DNA of 64,000 nt from Rutpela maculata (Eukaryota; Arthropoda; Insecta; Coleoptera; Cerambycidae): contig OW386291.2 of the NCBI GenBank assembly GCA_936432065.2, positions 107,139,823 to 107,203,822 on the forward strand, given 5' to 3'. This document shows, one piece after another, positions 1 through 10,170 of this stretch; position 1 is the first letter of the stretch; every line of letters begins with the position of its first letter. The notes under the pieces are model-generated. The model was not told where the DNA came from and did not search any database. It saw only the letters and a list, made by a program, of their open reading frames with translations. The position numbers were made by a program, and so were the translations under genes.

Positions 1-109
1 GTTGCATACGCACAGTACATATGCTAGAATTACCAACTGGTGGTCGAAATGGATTTAGCTTCCTTTATATATTATATTTATTTAAAATCCATAATTCCTA
101 TTTTTTAAG

Positions 110-349
110 GTGATAGTGAGTAGCCCCGATCCTCAAAATCCAAAGAGATACGTCCTGACTGGCATGGTGGCTTTGGGAATAGGTTGTGGAGCTCCCGACG
201 TACCTGGTGTTTACGCACATGTGGCCAAATTTAGGCCATGGATTGACCAGCAAATACAAAGACTGATTATTATTAACAGTAAAGGGTTTGCAATCAGGTG
301 CCGTTTTCAACCCGCGGAATTCATGTGGGATTTCCTCACAGGATCCTAG
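110..349 (+). CDS. Serine protease (S1, chymotrypsin fold), terminal exon
   Basis: Last coding exon of a secreted trypsin/chymotrypsin-like serine protease, the class used in insect digestion or immune cascades. A polypyrimidine tract and AG at 108-109 form the splice acceptor, so the exon starts at 110 and is not a true start. The translation carries the C-terminal S1 signature: LTGMVALGIGCG, then PDVPGVYAHVAKFRPWID, which correspond to the substrate-pocket strands and the C-terminal helix. The catalytic Ser and the GDSGGP loop must lie in the preceding exon, outside the window. The usual SWG is replaced by ALG. About 35 residues follow the normal C-terminal helix before the TAG at 347, longer than usual; this may be a neighbouring repeat read into the tail. 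Seen: motifs and acceptor. Inferred: which protease subfamily. Confidence 0.8.
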   Translation: MIVSSPDPQNPKRYVLTGMVALGIGCGAPDVPGVYAHVAKFRPWIDQQIQRLIIINSKGFAIRCRFQPAEFMWDFLTGS

Positions 350-389
350 CGACCCAATATTAGTCGAAGAAATATAACACAAAAATAGC

Positions 390-513
390 CCCAATTTTTT
401 TTTGCAATAAGTCGGATTGAGATGGGGTTTTTTACATTCGCTTCGTCAACTCGTCTAGAAACTTTGTGCCATATTTTGGTCTTGTACTTTTTTGAAATTG
501 CATTGCTGCATCG
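390..513 (-). repeat. Left arm of a ~120-bp inverted repeat
   Basis: The reverse complement of this segment matches 1203-1316 over about 115-120 bp with scattered substitutions. Both arms can be read as the same peptide (MQFQKST.PKYGTKFL.ELTK), so a coding fragment has been duplicated in inverted orientation. The two arms enclose ~690 bp. Confidence 0.75.
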
Positions 514-574
514 AAAAGTGCATTCTTATAAGTGCATCTTTTCAAGTGATGAAGAAAAAATTCATATTTTCCAG

Positions 575-850
575 AGAAAAACTCCTGAATCATACTAATT
601 TCAGTATCCGGGGGTTTTTTGAGTCGCTGGACCTGAATGTGATGTCCAAATGAGCCCCCTGTGCACCTAGAGGTCAGGATGGCACCAGGAACGTCATCAC
701 CTGAAGTTCCCTGTAGACTCATGGAAAATCGATCGAAACTCGTTACCCGGGGGTTTTTCGGGTCGCTCGTCCCGAATCTGACATCGGCAACCTCCTCCGG
801 AGGACCTGGTGCGCGCGACCTGGCTAATAATGTCATCGCCTGGAGTTTTA
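575..850. repeat. Two-copy tandem repeat, ~140-bp period
   Basis: Two diverged units share CCGGGGGTTTTT followed by a GGGTCGC/GAGTCGC-like box (606 and 748) and a CACCTGAAGTT/CGCCTGGAGTT edge (700 and 838). The segment is GC-richer than its surroundings. The open minus-strand frame across it (432-836) has no recognisable domain and I do not call it a gene. Confidence 0.55.
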
Positions 851-966
851 CTGAAATTTTGTCGTCAAACTTTCTAACATTGCTTTAATGACTGCTAGTT
901 AATATATTATTATGGTAGAACAAGTTTTCCACTGCAATTCATCATCATTTCGACGTAAATATCTAT

Positions 967-1111
967 GAGTATGACACAACCACCTGGCCCACCGAATATA
1001 ATGAAGTTGATATTCTGTGGATGTAAAACCGACTGCGGTTATTCCTGTGGGTGTAGGAAGAACGGCCTGATTTGCAATATCGCTTGCAAAAATTGTGCCG
1101 ACTCAAATTGA
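967..1111 (+). pseudogene. Cys-rich CXC-like C-terminal domain, relic
   Basis: A short open frame from ATG at 967 to TGA at 1111 encodes MSMTQPPGPPNIMKL, then IFCGCKTDCGYSCGCRK and GLICNIACKNCADSN. The pattern CxCKxxCxxxCxCRKxGLxCxxxCxxC is a compact zinc-binding-type cluster resembling CXC (tesmin/TSO1-like) motifs. The same tail occurs at 6127-6290 and 18700-18838, so this is one member of a multi-copy protein family in the window; here only the C-terminus survives. It lies between the arms of the 390-1316 inverted repeat. I do not know an established family name. Confidence 0.6.
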
Positions 1112-1202
1112 ACCAACGTCGAGAAATATTCCACAGAACAATTAATTGCCGCCGAAAATGGCACTCTCTATTAAGAAAGTACTAACATATCAGTTGATGA
1201 GG

Positions 1203-1316
1203 CGATGCAATTTCAAAAAAGTACAAAACCAAAATATGGCACAAAGTTTCTAGAAGAGTTAACGAAGCAAATGCAAAAAACCACATCTCAATCCGACTTA
1301 CTACAAAAAAAATTAA
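1203..1316 (+). repeat. Right arm of the ~120-bp inverted repeat
   Basis: Mirror partner of 390-513. It is read here on the plus strand as MQFQKSTKPKYGTKFLEELT followed by KQMQ. The divergence between arms suggests an old duplication. Confidence 0.75.
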
Positions 1317-1499
1317 AGGTTGACTGCTATATTTCCTCCCCTAATATGTCTTTAGGAGTCAATATAAATCACACTTACCTTAAAATAAATATATTTGAAA
1401 AAATATTAGCTTTATGTCAGTGAAGTAATGTCAGGAGAACATTATTACACATGCAATAATTAAACTAAAAATTACTTCTTAACTGTGTTTTTTCGAAAA

Positions 1500-2340
1500 C
1501 TGCTCAATTTAGCGATTATTTGTATAGGAACCATTTGGCAGCCTGATGCAATCAAGCCGCGATGATGAGCTTTTTAAGAGAGCTTTGCGTAGTCTAGCTA
1601 CTGCCGATGGTTCCACAGAAGGCCCTCGAGCTCTCTCTTTTCTGCTTGTTTATCCAGCTTTTATACCTTCTCTGGGTTGACTTGTAGGTTTCCCAGTCGG
1701 CTGGTACTTTTGAACGCATTGCTTTATTAAGCAACTTGCGAGTTTCTTTACCATTTAGTCCCTTATTCCACCATGGGGCGCTAGTTCCCCCTTTGCTTAC
1801 TTGCAAGGGGCAGTTGTTTTCAAACGCGTAGTTAATGGCAATCTGCAGCTGAAGAGCTGCTATCTCCACTTCTCGCGTGTTTCTTGGTCTATAGGACTCC
1901 TCCTTCAGGTTCTCTTGCAGGTCCCTCGTATAAGAGATCCAGTCAGTGGACCTCCGGGACAAATCTGATATATCGATGATCCGATAGAAGAGGGTCCCGA
2001 CACGATCCCTCAGTCCTTTATTGTTTTCCAACGCAGTGGGGCACAGAGTAAGGTCGATTACTTCTTGTCTTCCCTGAATTACAAACGTAGGAGTACTACC
2101 TCTGTTTGCAATCTCCAGGTCTGAAGCATATAGAAATTCCAGTAGTGGAGTGCCTCTCGGGTTGACGTCTGAACTGCCTCACATTGTGTGGTGGGCATTG
2201 GCATCACACCCAAGAATCAGTGGCAGCTGTTTTTCCTTTGAAAATTGTGCTAATTTTTTGAACTTCTCCGATGGGGGTGGGGAAGGTGAATCGTAAGGCA
2301 GGTATGCTGAGCAGACGATGAGATCTCCTCAGCTCCCTCC
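1500..2340 (-). pseudogene. LINE ORF2 fragment (endonuclease to linker)
   Basis: Relic of a non-LTR retrotransposon of the Jockey-like type. Read on the minus strand, 2340-2031 gives the C-terminal half of an AP-type endonuclease with GCDANAHHTM, then SSDVNPRGTPLLEFL and RQEVIDLTLC. 2031-1594 then gives the typical linker before the reverse transcriptase, with APWWNKGL and KRESSRAFC. In GCDANAHHTMW the Trp codon is changed to TGA (near 2180), and a frameshift near 1594 precedes RLRKALLKS and PNGSYT. The element is truncated at both ends; the RT domain is absent. It is dead. Confidence 0.8.
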
Positions 2341-3388
2341 CCTTATCGAGCTCATCTTAACTGCAACCTAGAACAGAATTTTGGCATTAGACATGCTTGA
2401 AGATTTTTGCTTACATACACGCAGGCTCTGGATCTGTCTTCCGTAGTGCAATAGAAGACATTTCTACATTTCCCTCTAACCTATACAAGTGTATACCGAA
2501 AAACTAAAACTGCATTAAAAAATGAACAATATATTGTAATTAAAAAAAAAAGTTGGTTCAGCCATATCTAAAAATCGCGTTATATGCACAATTAAAATCG
2601 CTATATGTCCTTGACGCATTTGCCATATCTTATATAATTTGGACAAATAAAAATTAACATTTAATTTGGACTATTGGCAGTTTCATCCGCGGCATTCGAT
2701 CGTTCTAATCAATATACGGTGCAAAACATAACAAGAATGACGAGTTTTTAAATTATTCTGTTACATGTTTCCCTCTCAATTTAAATTTCATATGGAATAA
2801 AGCAGAATAGAAATGAAATAACATTTATTGTATGTTTCAAAGGATAATGACCCACGCTTCGTCATTTTATTCGAGTGAATTGCAAATCATACATATTTTT
2901 AGCTCTTATTAGCCAAATATTTTGTAGCAAACAAAACATTTGTTATAAAACTGATACAATATTTATTCCATGAGTACTTCTTATCTTACGAATATAAATT
3001 TGAATATTATGAAACAGGAAAGGTTCAATTTTAACTAATTATTTACATACGTTTTGGAACTGTGACATTTACAAGATTAAATTATTCTTTTAATAAGAAT
3101 TAAAACATAGTTCAGGAAATTAATGTAAATTGTTATGACGCAATGGCGTACCAAATGGATTAGATTCTCAACTGCACACTCGTCCAAAACTTGAAACAAT
3201 TGAACTCTCAGATGATTGTTTTATTTCCCTTAGAATGCAAAAAAAAACATAAAAAAATACCAGAAAAATTTTGAGGTGGTTTTTTAGGGGGAAGAATTTC
3301 TAACGTTTTGATTAATTGAGTAGCGTGACTTATCGTTGCACGTCGAACATTCTGTAGTTGTTGAGGTGTTATTTGTGCAATTTCGTAT
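2341..3388. other. AT-rich stretch, no gene seen
   Basis: About 1 kb of AT-rich DNA with many stops in all frames. I see no exon, RNA gene or clear repeat boundary. Confidence 0.5.
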
Positions 3389-4540
3389 CTAACTCTTTCT
3401 TCCAGGTATTGCCTTGTGATTGGAGCAGTCGCGTGGACACTGTTTTTCAGATGTGCTCAAATAAAAAAAATCTATTGGGGTTAAGTCGGGAGACCTTGCA
3501 GGTCGTCTGACTGGATCATGGGTCCCCATCCAACGATCTGGAAACAATTCATTTATATAATCCTTAATGATAATAGCATTCTGTGATCCCGCCACGTCTT
3601 GTTGGAAGTAAACTTTGTCAATATTGGTATTGGAAAGGACCCCGGAACAAAACCGTTGAGATCTGTGTTTCGGTGGAATCGGCAGAAACTTTGCTATTTT
3701 GTAGTTCAAGTCGTGCTGATAAAAAATTCCTATTGCACTGAGTCGATACTATGAGTGGTTTTCGCTCCAGGAGTGCTTGAAGGCCCTAACAACGAGGTAA
3801 CGGGTAATCTACGTACGTGTTTATGAATAAAAGACATCAGAAATTAATGCAAAATATCAACAGTCCCCCCACTTACGGTAAAAAATATTTTTAAAAAATA
3901 ATGTAGAAATAAGCTTATTGTCAATATGCGTATAAAAGTTTCTGAAATATAAAATAATAATCAGTTTTTGGGTGCCATTTTCAAAGGGTAGTAGCTGAAG
4001 GTACTTGCGGACATATTTTTGCAAATAGAATCTACACCAGAAGAAGAAAAAAAGAAAAAAATTCTTGTGCTTAGTTGGACTTGAAGAAAAATATTTCGAC
4101 CTTTGCAATTTTTCGTTAAAGTTAATAGTTTAAGAGTAAAAAATTCTTGAATGTCGAAAATTAAGTATTTAACTTTGACAAGCTGTATCTCAAAATAGCA
4201 AAGTTTCAGCCGATTCCACGAAAACACCATTTTCATCGGTTTTGTTCCAGGGTCCTTTGAATAATCTGTGGAATTATTATATTTTGGAGAAATTTTAGAT
4301 GTCTTAGTCCAGTTAGATTTTCGTCAAGTATTGTTGGACCTATGATATGGTCGCCAAGTAGGCCTAATCAAACATTGAAGCCAAACCTGCTGAAACTCCC
4401 ACTGTCTCATAATATGAGGATTTTCAAATGCCCAATATCGAGAGTTGTTCCGATTAAATAACCCAAGGTTTGTAAATCTCGATTCATCAGAGAACAACAT
4501 GTTTTTGATAAAATTCTCATTTCTTTGTTAGCGGAACTGT
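3389..4540 (-). pseudogene. DDE transposase relic (mariner-like), interrupted
   Basis: Remains of an insect mariner/Tc1-type DDE transposase. On the minus strand 4540-4260 encodes NMLFSDESRF (first catalytic Asp region), then YWAFENPHIMRQWEFQQVW and a frameshifted copy of the GDHIIGPTIL segment. 3632-3450 encodes VYFQQD and the characteristic RPARSPDLTPIDFF motif. The middle is broken by a 625-bp inverted-repeat element (3634-4258). Several stops and frameshifts make it non-functional. The same transposase type recurs at 21045-21848 with its N-terminal domain preserved. Confidence 0.8.
3634..4258. mobile_element. 625-bp TIR element inside the transposase relic
   Basis: The left end starts AAAGGACCCCGGAACAAAAC and the right end, reverse-complemented, starts AAAGGACCCTGGAACAAAAC. 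The match continues imperfectly for ~80 bp on each side (to the AGCAAAGTTTC boxes at ~3695 and ~4210). The interior is AT-rich with no transposase. It separates two halves of a transposase that are contiguous in homologues, so it is an insertion. I could not define a target duplication. Confidence 0.65.
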
Positions 4541-5055
4541 AACTAGTTACAAAAGGTTATTCTTCGTTGATAATTATTCCCATGGGCGCAGCCAGGGGAG
4601 GAGCCATGGGGCCCGGGCTCCCCCCAAGCCGTCTTCCATGAGCCAAAAAAATAAAGAAGCAGTACAAAGCAATATCTAAATTATCCCTTGAAATAAATAT
4701 TTTGTAAATAGTTGCGTCAAGATGCACTAAAGCTTTCCGTTTTTTCATCCACAATAAATCTTTCTTCAATTCTATATCAGGTTAATTTCTAAATTGATGC
4801 TCTAACCGGGAGAAATAGTTTTTTTCATGTCTTGGATATTTTTCAGCCATTTTATGTTAATTTATTTGTTTATAACAAATTCAATACACTTACTTCAGAT
4901 AATCAGTGAGTAATGTCTAGAATAATTCAATTGTTGTGAATGTGTGTCATTTTCATGGCTATCTGCACTTTTGGATTTAAAGATAGGTACCATATTAAAA
5001 TTATCCGTCCGAAGTGTGCGACACTGGGCTGTAGCTCGCTTCGAACGGAGCTGCA
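4541..5055. other. Unassigned; possible hAT-type end at ~4578
   Basis: Mostly AT-rich. Around 4578-4632 is a GC-rich segment with GCGCAGCCAGGGG and GGGGCCCGGGCTCCCCCC, which resembles GC-rich ends of some hAT elements. No partner end or duplication was found, so this is only a suggestion. Confidence 0.25.
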
Positions 5056-5069
5056 TTGAATTGCACTGA

Positions 5070-5160
5070 ACCGGTGGTGTCGCTGTCGCCTGTTTCTGTC
5101 GCCTGTCTCTGTCACCTGTCTCTGTCGCCCGTCGCGGTCTCCTGTCGCTGTCGCGTGTTA
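5070..5160 (+). repeat. CTGTCGC-type minisatellite
   Basis: About six diverged units of 12-13 bp built on CTGTCGCCTGTCT run in tandem, strikingly GC-rich for this region. The open frame across it is an artefact of the repeat. Confidence 0.75.
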
Positions 5161-5165
5161 CGAGA

Positions 5166-6126
5166 GTCTACCTTAAAGGTTCCAATTTGTAAATTTGTTT
5201 CATTTTCTTTTCTAACTGTATGTATGTACTTATACTAAACTACTACTAATACTTATGTACTTATACTAAATCATATTAAAATAATATATAGTTAGGACAT
5301 AAATACAATCTGAATTAATGAAATAGGTATTAAGAGTCCTAGTACTATACTAGTTTAATTTTAAAATATCTGTTTTGGTTGAAAAATCATAGGCGAGTCA
5401 TTAAACGCGTAATTATATTTTCTCTTTAACAATTTGGCAAATTTTCAGCTTGTTATAATAAGAGTAATATCTAAAATAGAATTTCTGATTTGAATTGAAA
5501 ATATGCGAAAATAAATCGACGCAAATTGCGATTCTGCAACAAAACAATAGCACCTTAACTAAAATATAAAAATAAATACAAGGTTGCATCTAGAGTTATT
5601 ATTAAATTAACACTGGTGAAAAAAAACATTATTTTCTTTTTTTTGCTAATATTCAAGTCCATTTCAACAGTTATTTGCAAGAAAATATGATACGACAAAA
5701 TTAATCTGCATCGGATATCAAATCATTACTCATTAATAGTCCAGTGTTTGACGGTAAAAATAGGGTATTACCTCTGAATTCTTTCGGACAACATCGATTT
5801 TGATGAAAATTTATAATTAAGCTTCTATGTTCCTGATGTGTGCTTTTTGTTTTTGGGAGTAAAAACATAGATTTAAGCGTTACATTGATTGAAATCATGT
5901 TTAAATATGTAAACTAAACATTCTTTCATGTCCTGGAATATAATTTATAATGTTTTACAAAGTTTCAACCCTTTAAAACCACCTCTCATGACGAAATTTA
6001 AAAAAAAATTAATTTTCAAAAACTAAAATTATTGAATGAGTTTAAAGAGGAAAAATAAAAATTTTATTTACATTATAATAGCATGTTTTATTACTGAAAA
6101 TCTCTGGATTATCAGAAGAATTATCA
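5166..6126. other. AT-rich stretch, no gene seen
   Basis: No coding, RNA or repeat structure that I can support. Homopolymer runs and stops occur in every frame. Confidence 0.5.
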
Positions 6127-6705
6127 TCACCTCTCCTCTTGGTCTGTAATTGGAAGACAATTTTGACGGTTGTCATCGGAGCATGTTCCGCATGTTGCGT
6201 TACAAAAAAGTTCAACTTTTCGGCAGCTACAAGCTCCGCCGCATCCTTTTTTGCAATTACAAAATATCATTTTGAGGAGTTCTTTCGGTGCAGGCATATC
6301 CAGCATTTTGATTGGTAGTAAAAATCCTTCATTATTAATCCATCCCCAATCAGTTGGACGAATATTTTTGTTCCCAAGCCACATTTGGGTTTGTAAATAA
6401 ACCCTCTTAATGTGCTCATTCAGAGCATCAAGTGTCGGAACAAGGGATGATAATCTCACAGCACTGTTTTTAATGGTAGCCTTAATAAAGGAATCACAGC
6501 GCATCTGCTCGAGACACGTTGATAAGTCTTCGACACGGCTCAATTTTTTTAACTGTATCTCCTTAGCAGCTCCGTACAGTAATATTGTGCAGTACCTACC
6601 GGCTTCTAAAATTTCTTCCAGCTCTGAAGTACTATCATAAAGTATCTCCACCTGATCTCTTAAATCGGGCCGGTTTTCTATAAGATCGAAAACAATTTAC
6701 ATGCT
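6127..6705 (-). pseudogene. GCDTTSA/CXC-family protein, C-terminal part
   Basis: Best-preserved C-terminus of the recurrent family. On the minus strand from ~6705: FDLIENRPDLRDQVEILYDS, then CLEQMRCDSFIKATI, SSLVPTLDALNEHIKRVYLQ, TQMWLGN, PTDWGWI, LPIKMLDMPAPKELLKM and the cysteine cluster IFCNCKKGCGGACSCRK with ELFCNATCGTCSDD. It is open for 174 codons, with a TGA at 6127. The N-terminal part, including the GCDTTSA motif seen at 16232, is missing or decayed upstream. Proteins of this make-up are, to my knowledge, frequent uncharacterised repeat-encoded proteins in insects. Function is unknown; the Cys cluster suggests zinc or DNA binding (inference). Confidence 0.65.
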
Positions 6706-7199
6706 CCAAAAATTTCACTGAAAAAGGACGATTAGTTTTTCAACGATAACTTTCTTCATTTTTAAGCTATATTCGCTCGAAAAACCATTTTGCAGAGAAT
6801 TTTAAGACTACAAGGCGTGTAAAGTTGAACTTCCTTGAACCCTTCGTATTTGAGATTTTTGAGTCTAAAGGGCTCGCACTCAAATGCAAACTTATAACGG
6901 TGTTATCTCAATTAATTTTTATCCTAGAGAAATTTAAAAAATATATAAAATTTTCAGCAAAAGAAAAACTTAATTCTTGTACTCTATTATTTTTTACGTA
7001 TCTTCTTTAGTTTCTGAATTATTGTGAAAAAATGAAAATTTTTTAAGAAATTTCAAAAATCATTTCAAATTTGAATCAAACTTTTTTTCAAATCTAGGCA
7101 TTCCAAACCAATAAAATTTCTAGAACACATTGCTAGTACTTAAATAAAGTAAATTGTAAATGGATTATGTTCAATTTCAATTCTTGCGGTGAAGCCATT

Positions 7200-7860
7200 G
7201 GTTTTATTGCTGATTTTTTTTCCGAAAAAGCGAGACAACCATTTTATTTTCATCATAACTCCGTTAGTTTTTATGCTAACGACTTTTACCAAAGCTCATA
7301 TTAAAGGTCTCTTCACGTACTTCTAAAAATGTCTTATATGTTTTCCTCCAAAAATGTTCCGTTTTTTCGTTATTTAACGTTGAAAGGTTCGAATTCGCTT
7401 TTCGGCGAACAAAAAGTCAACGAGCCATAACTCGGTTCGTATTACATCTATAGAAATACAAAAAAAAACAATGGATTTGTTATTTTATAATCTTCATTTT
7501 TGTTTATAATAACTTTTTGATAAAACGTAAGGTTTTCGAGTTATTCGCGAAAAATCGTTCTAAAACATGCATTTTTTAGATGAAAAATTAACATTTTCAA
7601 TCACGATTAACTCAAAAAGTATTAACTCATCGAAAAAACTTTATAGAAAATTTTTTGCTTATAATTTATTTCCCTATGGGTTTCTGCGGTTATTTTGAAT
7701 GTAATAATTTCCACCCCCGAGAAGGGGTGACAAAAGCATACATCGGAACTATATAACTTTTGTTCCTTGTGCCATTCCCTAATTACTGTCCAAATTTCAA
7801 TCGGTTTTGTCCGAAAGAATTCTGAGCGAAAAACTGTCAAACATTGGCCTATAATAAGGC
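7200..7860. repeat. Interspersed repeat, hairpin-rich AT family
   Basis: Contains the stereotyped blocks of a dispersed non-coding family: a cgaaaaatcg-type box, ATTAACTCAAAAAGTATTAA, then CCACCCCCGAGAAGGGGTG near 7710. Similar architecture, with CCACCCCCTGAGAGGGGGTG, occurs at ~12980. No coding capacity is seen. The class is not determined. Confidence 0.4.
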
Positions 7861-8052
7861 CTCATTTGTATTTGTATCAAGTATTGCATACACACTGAGG
7901 GGGAATCACGAAACATCAGTTCAGTTCAAAACGCTCAACTGAAATGTTACCTCCCCAACCCATATTATAGCATTTCCAATAAAAATGGTCTAAGTAATGG
8001 TTACGTGTAAGAAATAAGTAAGTACAGCGTTTTAAGTTTACTTAAGAACTAT

Positions 8053-8228
8053 ATCATCAGAAGATGTTCCACTTTTTAATGATGTTTTACTTCCACATCC
8101 TGGCAAGAAACGTCGAGATTTTAAGATTGAGCAAAAAAATTTTTGTCTGTCTGCAACTTTTGCTGTGCGCACGATTACTCTGGAACCATTTAAGGTATTG
8201 ACTTGAAATTTGGTACACCTCGATCGAT
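8053..8228 (-). repeat. Fragment of the ACTTCCACATCC repeat family
   Basis: The reverse complement matches the 3' part of the repeat at 40735-40929: ACCAAATTTCAAGTCAATA, GGTTCCAGAGTAA, CGTGCGCACA, TCTCGACGTTTC and the end box GGATGTGGAAGTAAAA. It is a 5'-truncated copy, opposite in orientation to the other copies. Confidence 0.7.
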
Positions 8229-8261
8229 CAGACACGTTAGACAGAAATATCAAGGAACTAA

Positions 8262-8398
8262 CCAAAATATGACTTTTAACATCCTAGTCCTCTCCATCTT
8301 TCTTTACGCCTCTGAGACTTATACTTTTAGTCAGGCAGCCAGACGGCGTCTTGATGTTATGGAGATGTGGTTCTGGAGACGTTTGTTACTGATTCCAT
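8262..8398 (+). pseudogene. LINE C-terminal fragment
   Basis: Encodes LVLSIFLYASETYTFSQAAR followed by RRLDVMEMWFWRRLLLIP, the conserved segment just downstream of the RT palm in RTE/CR1-like LINEs (LLYGxETWTLxxxxxRRLxxxEMWxxRRxLxI pattern). It is truncated on the right where another LINE's 3' end begins at 8399. Confidence 0.7.
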
Positions 8399-9795
8399 GA
8401 TAAGATAAGATAAGCTTTATTCTGTAAAATATCCATACATGCATAGAACATGCCAAAAAATTACAAAGAATTAAAAACATTAAGAAGAAAATTACTTAAA
8501 TATATTGAAACAAATTAAAATTTCAAAATATATGGTAGGTATATAAAAACATCAATGGAGTAAAGTGGTCACAATATAGAATCTAAAAAATATTCATCTA
8601 ACTTATAATAACATTTTTTGCTCAAAATACTTTTCAACTCTTTTCTAAGTTTATTTATTGTCATACTTTTCAGTCTGTCAACTATCAGGCAGATGATTAA
8701 ATATTCTAATAGCGGAAGTAGTTATACCTTTTTGTATTTGTGTCAGATTTGTGTGGTAGGGTACAATAATATCTTTTGAACGTGTTGGGTATATATGTCC
8801 TTGTTCATACTGCTGAAAAAATTCAACATTATTTTTATAGAAAAGAATACATTCTAAAATATATAGTGACGTTAAAGTAAATATGTTAAGTTCAATAAAA
8901 TATGGTTTATATGAATCTGTTTGTTTAAGTTCAAATATATTTCTTATACATCTTTTTTGCAGAACTTTTATTGTGTCTATTTCAACCGAATTTTCCCATA
9001 TTATTATAGCATATTTCATAACTGACATAAAATATGAATGATACACATTTAAACATACACCAACACTGACTATTCCCAAGGGTACGTAATTGATAACACA
9101 GGAAACTTAACTTTGGAGTTAATTTTTGGATATGTTTTCCACGTTAATCTTGAATCAAGGTATACACCAATAAACTTTACAGTTTGAGCATCTTGCAGTT
9201 CCGTGTTATCAATTTGTACATTAACCATTTCTTCAGGAAGATAAGATGAGTGAAATTGCATTACTTCGGTTTTTTCAATATTCAGTGTGAGCATATTTTT
9301 ATCAAACCAGTTGTTAAGTTTTATAATTGATTCATTTATATTGTTTACAATAAATTCTGGAAGGACATTTGGTAGATCATTTATATACATTACAAATAGT
9401 AGCGGTCCCAAGACCGATCCCTGAGGAACACCTTTCTATACAAGTCGCCTTTCAGAGGATATATACTTTCCACATTCATCAGTTGCAGTTATTTTTTGCA
9501 ATCTGTTTAATAGGTAGGATTTTATTAAGTTTTCAGCAACCCCTCTTATACCGAGCCTGTTTAATTTTAGTAATAATCTTTCATGGTTAATTGCATCGAA
9601 GGCTTTTGATAGGTCTAAAAATATACTTTCTGTTTTATTTTTTTCATTTATAGATTTCAATATTTCATCAATTGCCTGGAAAATAGCATTCTGATAACTA
9701 GAACAAAATTTGGTTTTTATAAGAAAATATTAACCTTATGGCTATAAGTTTTTCAAATATTTTAGATATATTATTCAACAATGCAATACGCGATT
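8399..9795 (-). pseudogene. LINE reverse transcriptase relic with GATAA tail
   Basis: 5'-truncated non-LTR retrotransposon in reverse orientation. From 9795 downward: LLNNISKIFEKLIA, KFCSSYQNAIFQAIDEI, then the palm motif FLDLSKAFDAINHERLLLKL, SYLLNRLQ, GPLLFVMYINDLPNVLP, KFIGVYLDSRLTW, then the C-terminal part (KYAIIIWEN and RCIRNIFELK). The segment that should carry the catalytic (F/Y)ADD motif, between NDLPNVLP and the SIIKLNNWFDKN helix, has been deleted. There are frameshifts at ~9070, 9430 and 9660. The 3' end is a short tandem tail, GATAAGATAAGATAAG, at 8399-8414. It is not functional. Confidence 0.8.
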
Positions 9796-9929
9796 CAAAA
9801 TAAGCAATACGCCACCTACGGTGCCGATTACGAACTAATTTGTGTGAGATGACAAGTGAAAATTTTCATTGTTTGCTTGTGTCATAATTGTTTTGCGTTG
9901 TTTTTATTGTCGATTGGATTCAATTAAAA

Positions 9930-10170
9930 TTGAAAACAATATCAATCAATATTGTTCAGTTCCTCAGTGTTCGTCTTGGGCAAAAGAAACCCAACTTAAA
10001 CTTCCATTTGTTTCCCGAAGCCGGCAAACACCGCGTGAAGATGGATAGCAGTTTTGGGGGGAAGAATTCTGTGGACAGGCTAAAAGCCTGGATAATAAAA
10101 TTAAAAATTGGAAAGCCAGTAACAAAGTACATGAAAGTTTGTTCACTTCATTTCACAGAAGATGATTAAA
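9930..10170 (+). pseudogene. THAP zinc-finger domain, frameshifted relic
   Basis: Degenerate THAP (C2CH) DNA-binding domain. One frame gives CSVPQCSSWAK with the two N-terminal ligands; a shift then gives PNLNFHLFPEAGKHR, LKAWIIKLKIGKP and KVCSLHFTEDD with the final Cys and His. The spacing fits C-x4-C ... W ... C-x2-H. THAP domains occur in P-element-type transposases and host genes; no transposase core follows, so the origin cannot be decided. A second THAP relic lies at 47700-47866. Confidence 0.65.

Noticed and set aside
432..836. 134-codon minus-strand frame
   Set aside because: Runs through a tandem repeat and one arm of an inverted repeat; no recognisable domain except the duplicated peptide.
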